DNA of 64,000 bases from Sphingobacterium tabacisoli (GCF_017908035.1 NZ_JAEQMU010000001.1:2046001-2110000); one strand, 5' to 3'; shown: positions 1-8,737, numbered from the stretch's first letter. Translations and numbers: made by a program. The notes: generated from the sequence alone by a model not told the origin.

Positions 1-10
1 AAGAACGGCG

Positions 11-508
11 TTATTGGGTATCCAATAGTTCGCGAATCTTCCGTTGCACCCGCCCAGACATGGGACTGGTTGGAGTATAATAAAAATCAACTACCTTCCC
101 GTTCCTATCAACGAGGAATTTATGAAAATTCCACAACGGCTTACTATCTAGGACACCATTTAGTTCTTTTTTAGAAAGGAAGTTGTATAATGGATGTATG
201 TAGTCCCCCTTGACATGTATCCGTTTGAAAACAGGAAATGTAACCCGTTCTTTTATTTTACAATACGTTTCCAGATTAAGCCCTGTACGTGGTTCCTGAT
301 TGTTAAAATCATTCGATGGAAAAGCTAAAATCTCAAACCCTTCATCTTTAAACTTTGCATAAAGTCGTTCTAGGGTTTTGAATTGCTTTCGGAAATAACA
401 ACCACTTGCTGTATTAACAATAAGAACAACCTTACCTGCGAAATCTTCCAATGATCGTTCTTTTCCAGAAAATTCAAGAGCTTTAAAGTTGTAAATATTG
501 TTCTCCAT
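11..508 (-). CDS. Glutathione peroxidase family protein (thiol peroxidase)
   Basis: Likely reduces hydrogen and organic peroxides in the cytoplasm with thioredoxin-type electrons. The 165 residues match the usual length of a bacterial GPx and there is no signal peptide. Cys37 lies in the peroxidatic position, but the usual CGFT around it reads CYFR. Cys83 (YCKIKERVTFP) is at the resolving-cysteine position used by yeast and insect GPx enzymes, so a two-cysteine cycle looks intact. Gln71 (NNQEP) and Trp126-Asn127 (PLWNF) complete the catalytic tetrad. The Cys commonly found in FPCNQF is Ser65 here. It follows the DUF4294 gene by 11 nt on the same strand and is probably co-transcribed. Family is clear; the reductant is inferred. 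Confidence 0.88.
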   Translation of the reverse strand: MENNIYNFKALEFSGKERSLEDFAGKVVLIVNTASGCYFRKQFKTLERLYAKFKDEGFEILAFPSNDFNNQEPRTGLNLETYCKIKERVTFPVFKRIHVKGDYIHPLYNFLSKKELNGVLDSKPLWNFHKFLVDRNGKVVDFYYTPTSPMSGRVQRKIRELLDTQ

Positions 509-519
509 AAAATTTAATA

Positions 520-1173
520 TTATTGATAAGGTTTATTAATAGGTCTTACACGCTCATACTCCCGGATAATATTTTCAATTTCAAAATCTTCCGTCGGGTT
601 GTATGTACTTTTCAGATTATGCCCAAAAACGCGAGCAACACCTTGATATACAAAAGCAGTAATACTTCCTTTCATATCTTTTACTAAGTCATAACTTGTA
701 TTGCCAGTCTGTCGTTCAATCAATTTAATTAAAATCTTGCCCTGTGATACCGAAAGATTTTTGACTTCATTATTAATCTTCTCTTTGATTTCTTGTTCGC
801 AAGCTTTAATTAATGTCTTTTCGTCTCTTTTATTATTCACTAGAGCTAAATCACGGTCCAGTTGCTCATACCGTCTCTGTGCATATATCGCATAAGGGAG
901 AACTCGTAGCACGTTCCTCTTCAGTCTGACGTAACGATTCCGGTCTTCCTCACTCTTCCATACGCGCTGTGCTCTAATCACAACCTCTTCTATTGGAAAC
1001 CAAGGAACAATCTCCCCCGACTCCAACTTCGTGGTAAGATAATAAGCTACCGTTTCGGGCGTCCCCTCTCCGTAGTGAGGTAACGTCAAAACGGGCATCT
1101 GCTCTTGAGCAACAAGCACGTTACTCCAAGCCAATAAAACAATCAATACCCGCGTAAAGCCCCAGCTACACAT
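520..1173 (-). CDS. DUF4294 domain-containing exported protein
   Basis: Function unknown. The 217-residue product starts with a hydrophobic stretch (about residues 7-22, ending LVAQ) that looks like a signal peptide, so it is probably periplasmic or envelope-associated. The C-terminal half carries the pattern I associate with DUF4294 of Bacteroidota: an LSVSQGKILIKLIERQTG block followed by a YDLVK...GHNLKSTYNP block. A charged, probably helical segment (about residues 95-150) precedes it. It is divergent from the rel gene across a 147-bp gap and lies just upstream of the glutathione peroxidase gene. The family assignment is from memory of the motif, with no functional inference possible. Confidence 0.75.
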   Translation of the reverse strand: MCSWGFTRVLIVLLAWSNVLVAQEQMPVLTLPHYGEGTPETVAYYLTTKLESGEIVPWFPIEEVVIRAQRVWKSEEDRNRYVRLKRNVLRVLPYAIYAQRRYEQLDRDLALVNNKRDEKTLIKACEQEIKEKINNEVKNLSVSQGKILIKLIERQTGNTSYDLVKDMKGSITAFVYQGVARVFGHNLKSTYNPTEDFEIENIIREYERVRPINKPYQ

Positions 1174-1244
1174 TACTTTTTTGATTATAGATTCAGTAAA
1201 AAAATCTCTATTTTTTCGTATATTTATATTATACAGAGGTTAAA

Positions 1245-1258
1245 AACACTATAGTGTT
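1245..1258. promoter_or_regulatory. Perfect 14-bp palindrome between DUF4294 and rel
   Basis: AACACTATAGTGTT is a perfect dyad in the 147-bp divergent gap, 62 nt before the rel start. Its size and position fit a dimeric repressor site or a shared operator. No regulator can be assigned. Confidence 0.35.
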
Positions 1259-1320
1259 CATCCCGTAACTATAAAAATACAATTTTTGATTGAAACTACG
1301 AAATTAATTAAAAGGTTCTT

Positions 1321-3528
1321 ATGGCAGATTATGTGATTGATATTGAGGCGGAAAACAAAGAAATAAGAAAACGATATAGAGCTTTACTGAGAGCCTGTAA
1401 GCCAACGTTACAAAAAGGGGATAAGCAACAAATTCGCATGGCTTTCGACCTCGCTTTAGAAAGTCACAAAGATATGCGTAGAAAATCGGGAGAGCCTTAT
1501 ATCTATCATCCTATCGCTGTCGCACAGATAGCAGCGGAAGAAATTGGGTTAGGCACCACCTCTATCGTATGTTCCTTATTGCACGATGTAGTCGAAGATA
1601 CGAGTCTTACATTGGAAGATATCGAAGCTCAATTTGGAAAGAAGGTAGCTAAAATTATAGACGGCCTTACGAAGATATCAGGGGTATTTGACCCTAACAG
1701 TTCAATGCAAGCGGAAAATTTCCGGAAGATGTTATTGACCCTTGCGGATGACGTCCGTGTAATACTCATTAAACTTGCAGACAGGCTGCACAACATGCGT
1801 ACAATGGAGTTTATGGCTAGACATAAACAACTCAAAATAGCATCCGAAACGAGCTATCTATACGCACCTTTAGCCCATCGTCTAGGTCTCTACGCTATTA
1901 AATCAGAGCTGGAAGACCTATCGATGAAATATACAGACCCGGATACCTACAAATTCATTGCAAAAAAGCTCAATGAAAAAAAGGCAGAACGGGAACGCTT
2001 TATCTCTAATTTCATTGCCCCTATTAATGAAATATTAATCGAACAAGGGATAAAAGCAGAGATTTATGGCCGTCCAAAATCAATACACTCTATCTGGAAT
2101 AAGATGCGCAAGAAATCGATTCCTTTCGAAGAGGTGTATGACCTTTTTGCGATTCGGGTTATCATAGACTCTGAATACGAAAAGGAAAAAACAGAGTGTT
2201 GGAAGGTCTACTCAATTATCACGGATCTATATAGACCGAATCCAGATCGGCTTCGGGACTGGGTATCCACCCCAAAGGGAAATGGTTACGAATCACTACA
2301 TACCACGGTAATGGGGCCCAAAGGGCAATGGGTTGAGGTACAGATACGTACAAAAAGAATGAACGAAATTGCAGAAAAGGGATTTGCGGCACATTGGAAA
2401 TATAAAGAATCCAATTCTGACAATGGTCTAGACCAATGGATACAAAAAGTTAGGGATATCCTTGGCAGTCCAGAGCAAAATGCGTTAGATTTTCTCGATG
2501 ACTTCAAAATGAACCTCTTTTCCGATGAGATATTCATTTTCACCCCAAAAGGGACCTTAATACAATTACCAAACGGAGCTACGGCCTTAGACTTTGCTTT
2601 CGAAATACACTCTGACATTGGGGCAACATGTATTGGAGCCAAGGTAAACCATAAGCTTGTCCCTCTAAGCCATCATTTACAAAATGGAGACCAAGTTGAG
2701 ATTATAACATCAAACAAACAATCTCCCAAAGAAGACTGGCTTAACTTTGTAGTTACTGCTAAAGCTAAGTCCAAGATACGCTCTTCGTTGAAGGAAGAAA
2801 AAAGAAGGGTTGCTGAAGAAGGTAAAGAGATACTTGAACGCAAGCTCAAATCGCTTAAAATCACGTACAATACGGATAACATCAATAAGATCGCTAATTT
2901 CTTTAAATTCCCGAGTTCGCAGGAGCTTTTTTACAATGTCGCAAAAGGGACTATTGATATCAAAAACCTAAGGGAATATGCAGCGAGTGAAAAAATACAT
3001 GACAACAATAACAGTCAGTTTACTTCGCATATCTCTGGCCTTGTCGAAAAGATAAATAAGAAAGACAGTGACACGATACTCATTGGGGATGACTTACAAA
3101 AAGTTGATTACACCCTAGCACCTTGCTGCAATCCTATACCTGGCGATGACATTTTTGGGTTCTTAACGGTCAATGATGGAATCAAAATACACCGTACCTC
3201 CTGTCCAAATGCTTCAAAGCTCATGGCCAACTACGGTTATAGGATACTAAAGGCTCAATGGGCTTCATCTCAAATAGAGACATCATTCCTCACCGGGATT
3301 CGTATTATTGGAATTGACGATGTAGGTCTCGTGAACAAACTTACAACTGTAATTTCCCAGGAATTTAAAATCAACATCCGGTCGCTGTCAATCTCAAGTA
3401 ATGAGGGGATTTTTGAGGGGAATATCATGGTCCACATAAACAATTTAGGTCAATTGGATAATTTGATCAATCACTTAAAACTTGTTAGTGGAATAACGAG
3501 TGTAACACGGTATGAATCTGAAAATTAA
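1321..3528 (+). CDS. rel: Bifunctional (p)ppGpp synthetase/hydrolase (RelA/SpoT family)
   Basis: Makes and degrades (p)ppGpp, the stringent-response alarmone. The 735 residues are in the normal range for a long RSH protein. Domains in order: HD hydrolase (His63 of YHP, His88-Asp89 of LLHDVVEDT), synthetase (about 230-370, with GYESLHTTV and VEVQIRT), TGS (about 410-470), zinc-finger/helical region (APCCNPIPGD near 600) and C-terminal ACT (about 660-735). An intact HD motif argues that hydrolase activity is retained. The charge-switch motif before the synthetase loop reads R310-L-R-D313: basic, like the RxKD of bifunctional enzymes and unlike the acidic ExDD of monofunctional RelA, but with Arg in place of Lys. 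A Fur-family gene follows 86 bp downstream. Confidence 0.96.
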   Translation: MADYVIDIEAENKEIRKRYRALLRACKPTLQKGDKQQIRMAFDLALESHKDMRRKSGEPYIYHPIAVAQIAAEEIGLGTTSIVCSLLHDVVEDTSLTLEDIEAQFGKKVAKIIDGLTKISGVFDPNSSMQAENFRKMLLTLADDVRVILIKLADRLHNMRTMEFMARHKQLKIASETSYLYAPLAHRLGLYAIKSELEDLSMKYTDPDTYKFIAKKLNEKKAERERFISNFIAPINEILIEQGIKAEIYGRPKSIHSIWNKMRKKSIPFEEVYDLFAIRVIIDSEYEKEKTECWKVYSIITDLYRPNPDRLRDWVSTPKGNGYESLHTTVMGPKGQWVEVQIRTKRMNEIAEKGFAAHWKYKESNSDNGLDQWIQKVRDILGSPEQNALDFLDDFKMNLFSDEIFIFTPKGTLIQLPNGATALDFAFEIHSDIGATCIGAKVNHKLVPLSHHLQNGDQVEIITSNKQSPKEDWLNFVVTAKAKSKIRSSLKEEKRRVAEEGKEILERKLKSLKITYNTDNINKIANFFKFPSSQELFYNVAKGTIDIKNLREYAASEKIHDNNNSQFTSHISGLVEKINKKDSDTILIGDDLQKVDYTLAPCCNPIPGDDIFGFLTVNDGIKIHRTSCPNASKLMANYGYRILKAQWASSQIETSFLTGIRIIGIDDVGLVNKLTTVISQEFKINIRSLSISSNEGIFEGNIMVHINNLGQLDNLINHLKLVSGITSVTRYESEN

Positions 3529-3579
3529 TCATATGATTATCAGTTTTTTTTATTATGCTAGAAATAGCGTAGAAATTGG

Positions 3580-3587
3580 TAAATTTG
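3580..3587 (+). promoter_or_regulatory. -7 promoter box for the Fur-family gene
   Basis: TAAATTTG fits the Bacteroidota -7 consensus TAnnTTTG and ends 27 nt before the start codon. There is no convincing -33 box, so the call rests on one element. It suggests the regulator is expressed independently of rel. Confidence 0.45.
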
Positions 3588-3614
3588 TTTAGGTGTTAAT
3601 CCTTATATAAGAAA

Positions 3615-4109
3615 ATGAATCAAGCTGAGAACTACAGTACAGTAAAAAAAATATTTGAAGCTTACTTAGAAAACAAAAGTCTAAGAAAAACTCCAGAACG
3701 CTATGCTATTCTAGAGGAGATCTATTCGCGTACCGATCATTTCGATGTAGAGTCTCTCTACATTCATATGAAAAACAAAAAATACCGCGTGAGTAGAGCT
3801 ACGGTGTACAATACCTTAGAGCTTTTGGTTTCTTGCGACTTAGTGACCAAACATCAATTTGGGCGCAATATGGCGCAATTCGAAAAGTCTTATGGCTACA
3901 AACAACATGACCACGTCATTTGTATCGAGTGCAATAACGTTGTTGAATTTTGTGATCCTCGAATCCATCAGATACAAAGTATGATTGGAGAGCTTCTTAA
4001 ATTTGACATAAAACATCACTCTTTAAATCTCTATGGTGTATGCCAAGCTTGTCAAGAATCTAAAGACAAAGAAAACAAGAAAGTAGATACGGAAGTAATT
4101 TCAAATTAA
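3615..4109 (+). CDS. Fur-family metal- or peroxide-responsive transcriptional regulator
   Basis: A 164-residue winged-helix repressor of the Fur/PerR/Zur superfamily. The N-terminal half holds the DNA-binding domain with [13 protein letters not shown] as recognition helix. The C-terminal half has the regulatory HDHVIC metal motif, one CxxC (CIEC) next to it and a second CxxC (CQAC) near residue 140, so a structural zinc site is likely. [10 protein letters not shown] is typical of the family. The charged tail after the second CxxC is dispensable-looking. Sequence alone does not separate Fur (iron), Zur (zinc) and PerR (peroxide). A hairpin terminator follows at once. The short HH cluster would be compatible with any of the three. 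Confidence 0.92.
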   Translation: MNQAENYSTVKKIFEAYLENKSLRKTPERYAILEEIYSRTDHFDVESLYIHMKNKKYRVSRATVYNTLELLVSCDLVTKHQFGRNMAQFEKSYGYKQHDHVICIECNNVVEFCDPRIHQIQSMIGELLKFDIKHHSLNLYGVCQACQESKDKENKKVDTEVISN

Positions 4110-4140
4110 TTCTCCAACCTTTATTTTAAATAGTATTTTT

Positions 4141-4180
4141 GTTCGGAAAATTGGCAATCAGTTTTCCGAACTTAGTTTTT
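4141..4180 (+). terminator. Intrinsic terminator after the Fur-family gene
   Basis: A perfect 10-bp stem (GTTCGGAAAA at 4141-4150 with TTTTCCGAAC at 4162-4171) and an 11-nt loop precede a T-rich tail. A TATTTTTG box (4134-4141) abuts the left arm and could alternatively be the purA promoter. The rest of the 237-bp gap has two weak inverted repeats (4193-4217, 4253-4280) and no recognised riboswitch. Confidence 0.75.
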
Positions 4181-4346
4181 ACAGTTACCGTTTATCAATC
4201 AAAGCTATAAATTGATAGATTTTCCATAAGCATTTGGGAATGGCTCTAAAATCACTGTGCACGCTAGTTGTTATACAGTGTCTGAGTTGGGTACTTTATT
4301 TTAATTTTTTAAAAAAATTCAATTTTAATCTCAAAATAAATACGCT

Positions 4347-5621
4347 ATGCAAGTTGATGTGCTATTGGGCTTACAATGGGGCGATGAAGGAAAAGGAAAA
4401 ATAGTGGATGTATTATGTCCACAGTACGATTTAATCGCTCGTTTCCAAGGAGGCCCTAATGCCGGACACACTTTAGAGTTTGACAATAAAAAATTTGTTT
4501 TAAACACTATCCCTTCAGGTATTTTTAACCCTAAGACCTTAAACTTAATTGGAAACGGAGTTGTAATCGACCCAATCATCCTAAAAAGAGAGCTTGACAA
4601 TCTTAAGTCGGCTGGCTTTGATCCTGTAGGAACAGGAAAACTGGTTTTAGCCCGAAAAGCACACTTAATCCTTCCAACGCATCAGCTTTTGGATGCAGCT
4701 TCTGAGTCCAAAATGGGAGCAGGAAAAATCGGTTCTACGTTAAAGGGAATCGGCCCTACCTATATGGATAAGACAGGTAGAAATGGTCTACGCGTAGGCG
4801 ATACAACATTACCTGATTTTATGGAGCGTTATGAAAGATTAAAAGAAAAGCACCTGAGTATCTTAGCACACTATGGCGAAGTCCCTGACTTCAAAGAGCG
4901 TGAAGAAGCATTTCTTGCAGCAATCGAATTCTTAAAAACGATCCCACATGTGGATTCAGAGCACCTTGTAAACCAATACTTGAGAGAAGGAAAAAAAGTA
5001 TTGGCAGAAGGAGCACAAGGTACCTTGCTAGATATCGATTTTGGTTCTTATCCATTCGTTACCTCTTCCAATACAACAACAGCAGGAGCTTGTACAGGTC
5101 TAGGTATCGCACCAAATAGAATTGGAGAAGTCTTAGGTATATTTAAAGCTTACTGTACTCGTGTAGGCGGTGGACCTTTCCCAACGGAGTTGGACAACGA
5201 GGTGGGCGAACAATTACGTCAATTGGGACATGAATTTGGAGCCACTACAGGTCGTGCTAGACGCACAGGCTGGATTGACATTCCTGCATTAAAATACGCG
5301 ATCATGCTCAATGGAGTAACTGAACTCGTTATGATGAAAGCGGATGTACTCGATACTTTTGAAAAAATATATGCATGTACACATTACAACTACAATGGAG
5401 AAGTAATTGATTACATGCCGTATGATATCAATTCAATCAAACCAATCCCGGTTTTGGAAGAGATTGAAGGTTGGAACCAAGATTTGACAGGAATTCGTTC
5501 AAAAGAAGAAATACCTACAGCATTGGCAAACTATATCGCATATTTAGAGAAGGCACTTGAAGTGCCAATCAAATATCTTTCTGTAGGCCCAGATCGTACA
5601 CAAACAATTGTTTTAAAATAA
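4347..5621 (+). CDS. purA: Adenylosuccinate synthetase
   Basis: Converts IMP and aspartate to adenylosuccinate with GTP, the first committed step from IMP to AMP. The 424-residue length is standard. The N-terminal GLQWGDEGKGK phosphate loop with the catalytic Asp, the NAGHT motif, the IGPTY segment, the TTAGACTG region and the C-terminal GPDRTQTI are all present. The start fits the family, since the loop follows MQVDVLL directly. pabB starts 3 nt after the stop codon, so the two genes are almost certainly co-transcribed. purN and purH lie about 20 kb away, so the purine genes are scattered. The 5' leader is AT-rich without a Shine-Dalgarno sequence. Confidence 0.98.
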   Translation: MQVDVLLGLQWGDEGKGKIVDVLCPQYDLIARFQGGPNAGHTLEFDNKKFVLNTIPSGIFNPKTLNLIGNGVVIDPIILKRELDNLKSAGFDPVGTGKLVLARKAHLILPTHQLLDAASESKMGAGKIGSTLKGIGPTYMDKTGRNGLRVGDTTLPDFMERYERLKEKHLSILAHYGEVPDFKEREEAFLAAIEFLKTIPHVDSEHLVNQYLREGKKVLAEGAQGTLLDIDFGSYPFVTSSNTTTAGACTGLGIAPNRIGEVLGIFKAYCTRVGGGPFPTELDNEVGEQLRQLGHEFGATTGRARRTGWIDIPALKYAIMLNGVTELVMMKADVLDTFEKIYACTHYNYNGEVIDYMPYDINSIKPIPVLEEIEGWNQDLTGIRSKEEIPTALANYIAYLEKALEVPIKYLSVGPDRTQTIVLK

Positions 5622-5624
5622 AAA

Positions 5625-6908
5625 ATGGCAACAGCCATCTTTGAAGTAGACAGATTGTCATTTGGTGCCAAAGCTTTGCGTTGGGCGCAGCAATTTGAAC
5701 AATTCTGCTATCTTCAATCGAATGATTATACAGACGATTACAGTTCAATCGAAGCACTACTAGCGGTAAGTGCCTATGATGAATTTAAAGCTACAAATAA
5801 TAAGGTCTTCCATGACCTAGAACAATTTAGAGCCAAGTACCCAGATCAATGGGTACTTGGTTTTTTCAGTTATGACTTAAAAAATGAACTGGAAAACTTA
5901 TCTACCCCATTTTCTAATGCCTTAGATTTTCCAAATGCATATTTCTTTGTACCCAGAACTGTCATCAGGTTTATAGGAACAACAGTAAAGATTGAAGCTA
6001 CCGCCCCCGAAAAGGTTTATCAGTCCATTTTAACCTTGGACTTAGATCAAAGCTCTGACGAAAACAAAATGGGACATGTTCAAGTCAAAAACAGAATGTC
6101 TAAAGAAGAGTACTTCAAGACCTTTGAGAAAATGATGTCGCATATTAAGCGGGGAGATATTTATGAAGTAAACCTCTGCCAGGAATTCTATGCAGAAAAT
6201 ACAATCATAGACCCAATCCTCACCTATGAACGACTTAATGAGCTATCACCTACCCCATTCTCCGCATTCTTCAAAATAAAGGATAAATATATTATTTGTG
6301 CTTCTCCTGAACGTTTCCTCGCAAAAAGAGGACGTACACTAATCTCGCAACCTATTAAAGGCACCGCTCCACGTGGAAAGAGCATGTTGGAGGATGAAGA
6401 GATCAAAACTGGATTAAAAAACAATCCAAAAGAAATCGCAGAAAACATCATGATTGTGGACCTCGTTCGTAACGATATGACACAATCTGCAGAAGCAGCA
6501 ACTGTAACTGCTGAAAAAATACTAGAGGTACAGTCCTTTAAGCAGGTACACCAGCTTGTCTCTACGATAACCGCTACACAAAGAGAGGACCTGTCTGACG
6601 TCAATGCCATAAAAAACCTTTTCCCTCCAGGGTCTATGACTGGCGCCCCAAAGGTGAGTGCGATGCATCTCTGCGACAGCTATGAAAACAGTAGACGTGG
6701 TGTTTACGCCGGCACAATGGGATACTTTGCTCCTAATGGAGACTTTGACTTTAATGTCGTCATTCGGACTATTATATACAACCATACGAAACAGTACTTA
6801 TCCTTTCACACGGGAGGAGCACTGACGTATAATGCACTAGCTGAAGATGAGTATAATGAATGCCTATTAAAAGCGAGTGCCATAACGGCTGTCCTTAACG
6901 AAGGTTAA
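5625..6908 (+). CDS. pabB: Aminodeoxychorismate synthase component I (chorismate-binding enzyme)
   Basis: Probably aminates chorismate to 4-amino-4-deoxychorismate for folate synthesis. The 427-residue protein has the TrpE/PabB fold: a divergent N-terminal part (1-150) and a C-terminal chorismate-binding domain with RGDIYEVNLCQEF, SPERFL, MIVDLVRND, PPGSMTGAPKVSAM and HTGGA. The motif PIKGT places Lys245 where PabB enzymes carry the nucleophilic lysine, while anthranilate synthases usually read PIAGT, which favours PabB over TrpE. Its partner amidotransferase (PabA/TrpG) is not in the window. It is coupled to purA by a 3-nt gap. Other chorismate-using roles (isochorismate or salicylate synthase) look less likely. 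Confidence 0.88.
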   Translation: MATAIFEVDRLSFGAKALRWAQQFEQFCYLQSNDYTDDYSSIEALLAVSAYDEFKATNNKVFHDLEQFRAKYPDQWVLGFFSYDLKNELENLSTPFSNALDFPNAYFFVPRTVIRFIGTTVKIEATAPEKVYQSILTLDLDQSSDENKMGHVQVKNRMSKEEYFKTFEKMMSHIKRGDIYEVNLCQEFYAENTIIDPILTYERLNELSPTPFSAFFKIKDKYIICASPERFLAKRGRTLISQPIKGTAPRGKSMLEDEEIKTGLKNNPKEIAENIMIVDLVRNDMTQSAEAATVTAEKILEVQSFKQVHQLVSTITATQREDLSDVNAIKNLFPPGSMTGAPKVSAMHLCDSYENSRRGVYAGTMGYFAPNGDFDFNVVIRTIIYNHTKQYLSFHTGGALTYNALAEDEYNECLLKASAITAVLNEG

Positions 6909-7011
6909 GAAAATTCCCATATTCTACCCAGAAACAAATCTAAAAGCCTCAAAATCATTCTTGGAAGAATCTTACATAAACCTTACATTTACGATTAAAA
7001 TCAATAATTAT

Positions 7012-8241
7012 ATGGCACTAAATTACGTATGGGTTTCCTTTTTTTTGATCACTTTCGTTGTCGCCCTAATAAAGCTAATCGGTGGGGATACCGAGGTGTT
7101 CCAAAACATTGTAAAGTCTTTATTTGACAGTGCGGCAAATGGTGCAACAATCTCCTTAGGCCTCATCGGGATGATGACTTTTGCATTAGGAATCATGAAA
7201 ATTGGAGAAAAAGGAGGAATGATAGCAGTATTTGCACGGATTGTAGGTCCTTTTTTCAATAAATTATTTCCTGAAATACCTAAAAACCATCCAGCACTAG
7301 GTTCTATTTTGATGAACTTTTCGGCTAATGCGCTTGGACTAGACAATGCCGCCACTCCATTAGGATTGAAAGCAATGAAGGAATTGCAAGAACTAAATCC
7401 TAACAAAGATACCGCTTCGAATGCACAGATCATGTTTATCGTTTTGAATGCATCAAGCTTAACTTTACTTCCCATTTCTATTATGGCTTACAGACAAGAA
7501 GCCGGAGCGGCCCAACCATCCGATGTTTTTCTGCCCATACTGATTGCAACATTTTTCTCTACGCTCGCAGCCTTGATAATGGTATCAATCTATCAAAAGA
7601 TAAATCTCTTTAACAAAACTATATTACTCTATCTGGGATCTTTATCCATAGCTATTGGAGGACTCCTTTACTATTTTTCCACTTTACAACAAGAACAAAT
7701 AGAAGTGATTTCGTCTGTAGTAGGAAACCTCACCCTTTTCTCTCTTTTTGTATCCTTCATAGCTCTTGCCTTCTATAAAAAGATAAACGTTTATGATGCA
7801 TTTATTGAAGGAGCAAAAGAAGGTTTCGGTGTAGCGGTTAATATTATTCCCTACTTGGTAGCGATACTCGTAGCCATTGCAGTGTTTAGGGCCTCAGGAA
7901 CGATGGACTATCTTGTGGACGGCATTTCCTACCTAATAGCTAAATTAGGATTCGACACCTCATTTGTAGAAGCCTTACCTGTTGCTTTTATGAAGCCCCT
8001 TAGTGGCTCAGGAGCCAGAGGACTTATGGTAGACCTCATGGCAGCAAAAGGACCAGATGAATTTGCTTCGCGTGTAGCCTGCGTCATACAAGGATCTACA
8101 GAAACAACTTTTTATGTCTTAGCAGTCTATTTTGGCTCTGTAGCTATTAAAAACACAAGACATGCACTTCCTTGTGCTTTAATAGCAGAATTTATAGGAG
8201 TCGTAGCAGCTATTATAGTGGCTTATGTTTTCTTTGGATAA
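7012..8241 (+). CDS. Fused SpmA-SpmB nucleoside-recognition (Gate domain) membrane protein
   Basis: Polytopic inner-membrane protein of unknown substrate, related to Bacillus spore maturation proteins SpmA and SpmB joined in one chain. The N-terminal half has SpmA-like features (LGLIGMMTFALGIMKIGEKGG, NFSANALGLDNAATPLGLKAM). The C-terminal half has the SpmB/Gate pattern (PYLVAILVAIAVFRASG, MKPLSGSGARG, GSTETTFYVLAVYFG). I count about ten hydrophobic segments. The frame is open from a TTG at 6961, but ATG 7012, followed by MALNYVW and a membrane segment, is the better start at 409 residues. The host is not expected to form spores, so the role must be other than spore dehydration. Transport linked to the envelope is a guess. 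Confidence 0.85.
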   Translation: MALNYVWVSFFLITFVVALIKLIGGDTEVFQNIVKSLFDSAANGATISLGLIGMMTFALGIMKIGEKGGMIAVFARIVGPFFNKLFPEIPKNHPALGSILMNFSANALGLDNAATPLGLKAMKELQELNPNKDTASNAQIMFIVLNASSLTLLPISIMAYRQEAGAAQPSDVFLPILIATFFSTLAALIMVSIYQKINLFNKTILLYLGSLSIAIGGLLYYFSTLQQEQIEVISSVVGNLTLFSLFVSFIALAFYKKINVYDAFIEGAKEGFGVAVNIIPYLVAILVAIAVFRASGTMDYLVDGISYLIAKLGFDTSFVEALPVAFMKPLSGSGARGLMVDLMAAKGPDEFASRVACVIQGSTETTFYVLAVYFGSVAIKNTRHALPCALIAEFIGVVAAIIVAYVFFG

Positions 8242-8280
8242 GCACAAGATTGTAAAACAAAACGTAGAAGCATACTAATA

Positions 8281-8333
8281 GTGACTTACCGTCTTTAAGT
8301 CCTATTACATAGGACTTAAAGACGGTAAGTCAC
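8281..8333. repeat. Perfect 25-bp inverted repeat with 3-nt loop
   Basis: Bases 8281-8305 are the exact reverse complement of 8309-8333, separated by TAC. It lies 39 nt after spmAB and 23 nt before mgsA. The stem is mixed composition, far longer than a normal terminator, and is followed by CACAACAAAC, not a U-tract. No second copy was seen in the window. It could be an RNA processing or stability hairpin, a protein-binding site, or a small mobile repeat. Confidence 0.85.
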
Positions 8334-8356
8334 ACAACAAACGAACAACAATCCTT

Positions 8357-8737
8357 ATGAAAACAATTGCCTTAATTGCACATGACGGAAAAAAAGCTGA
8401 AATGGTAGCCTTCGTAAAAGACCACATAGAAAGTCTGAAAAAAGCTAATTTAATTGCAACGGGCACTACGGGCTCCTATGTAAAGCAAACCGGACTACAG
8501 GTCGAACTAAAATTAAGCGGACCCAAAGGCGGTGATGCACAAATAGCGGCACTTGCTGCCGAAGGAAAAATAGATGGAATAATTTTTTTTAGAGATCCGC
8601 TTGGCAAACATCCCCATGAACCAGACATACAGATGTTAATGCGAATCTGCGACTTATACGATGTCCCATTAGCCACTAACCCGGGTACAGGAACACTTAT
8701 TATAGAAGGATTATTAAACGATAAAGAAAATGACTGA
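8357..8737 (+). CDS. mgsA: Methylglyoxal synthase
   Basis: Converts dihydroxyacetone phosphate to methylglyoxal and phosphate, a glycolytic bypass that frees phosphate. The compact 126-residue protein lacks the N-terminal extension of the E. coli enzyme but keeps the family pattern: IALIAHDGKK at the start, ATGTTG, GPKGGDAQI with the predicted catalytic Asp60, FFRDPL, PHEPD with His87 and Asp90, and ATNPGTGTLII. The OsmC-family gene overlaps its end by 8 nt, implying translational coupling. A long perfect hairpin lies in the sequence just upstream and may influence its mRNA. Identification is firm. Confidence 0.95.
   Translation: MKTIALIAHDGKKAEMVAFVKDHIESLKKANLIATGTTGSYVKQTGLQVELKLSGPKGGDAQIAALAAEGKIDGIIFFRDPLGKHPHEPDIQMLMRICDLYDVPLATNPGTGTLIIEGLLNDKEND

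Noticed and set aside
4141..4346. Possible purine riboswitch in the purA leader
   Set aside because: The stems seen are short dyads and a terminator; none of the conserved junction sequences of a known riboswitch is visible.
7012..8241. Sporulation capacity from SpmA/SpmB homology
   Set aside because: No other sporulation gene is present and Bacteroidota do not form endospores.
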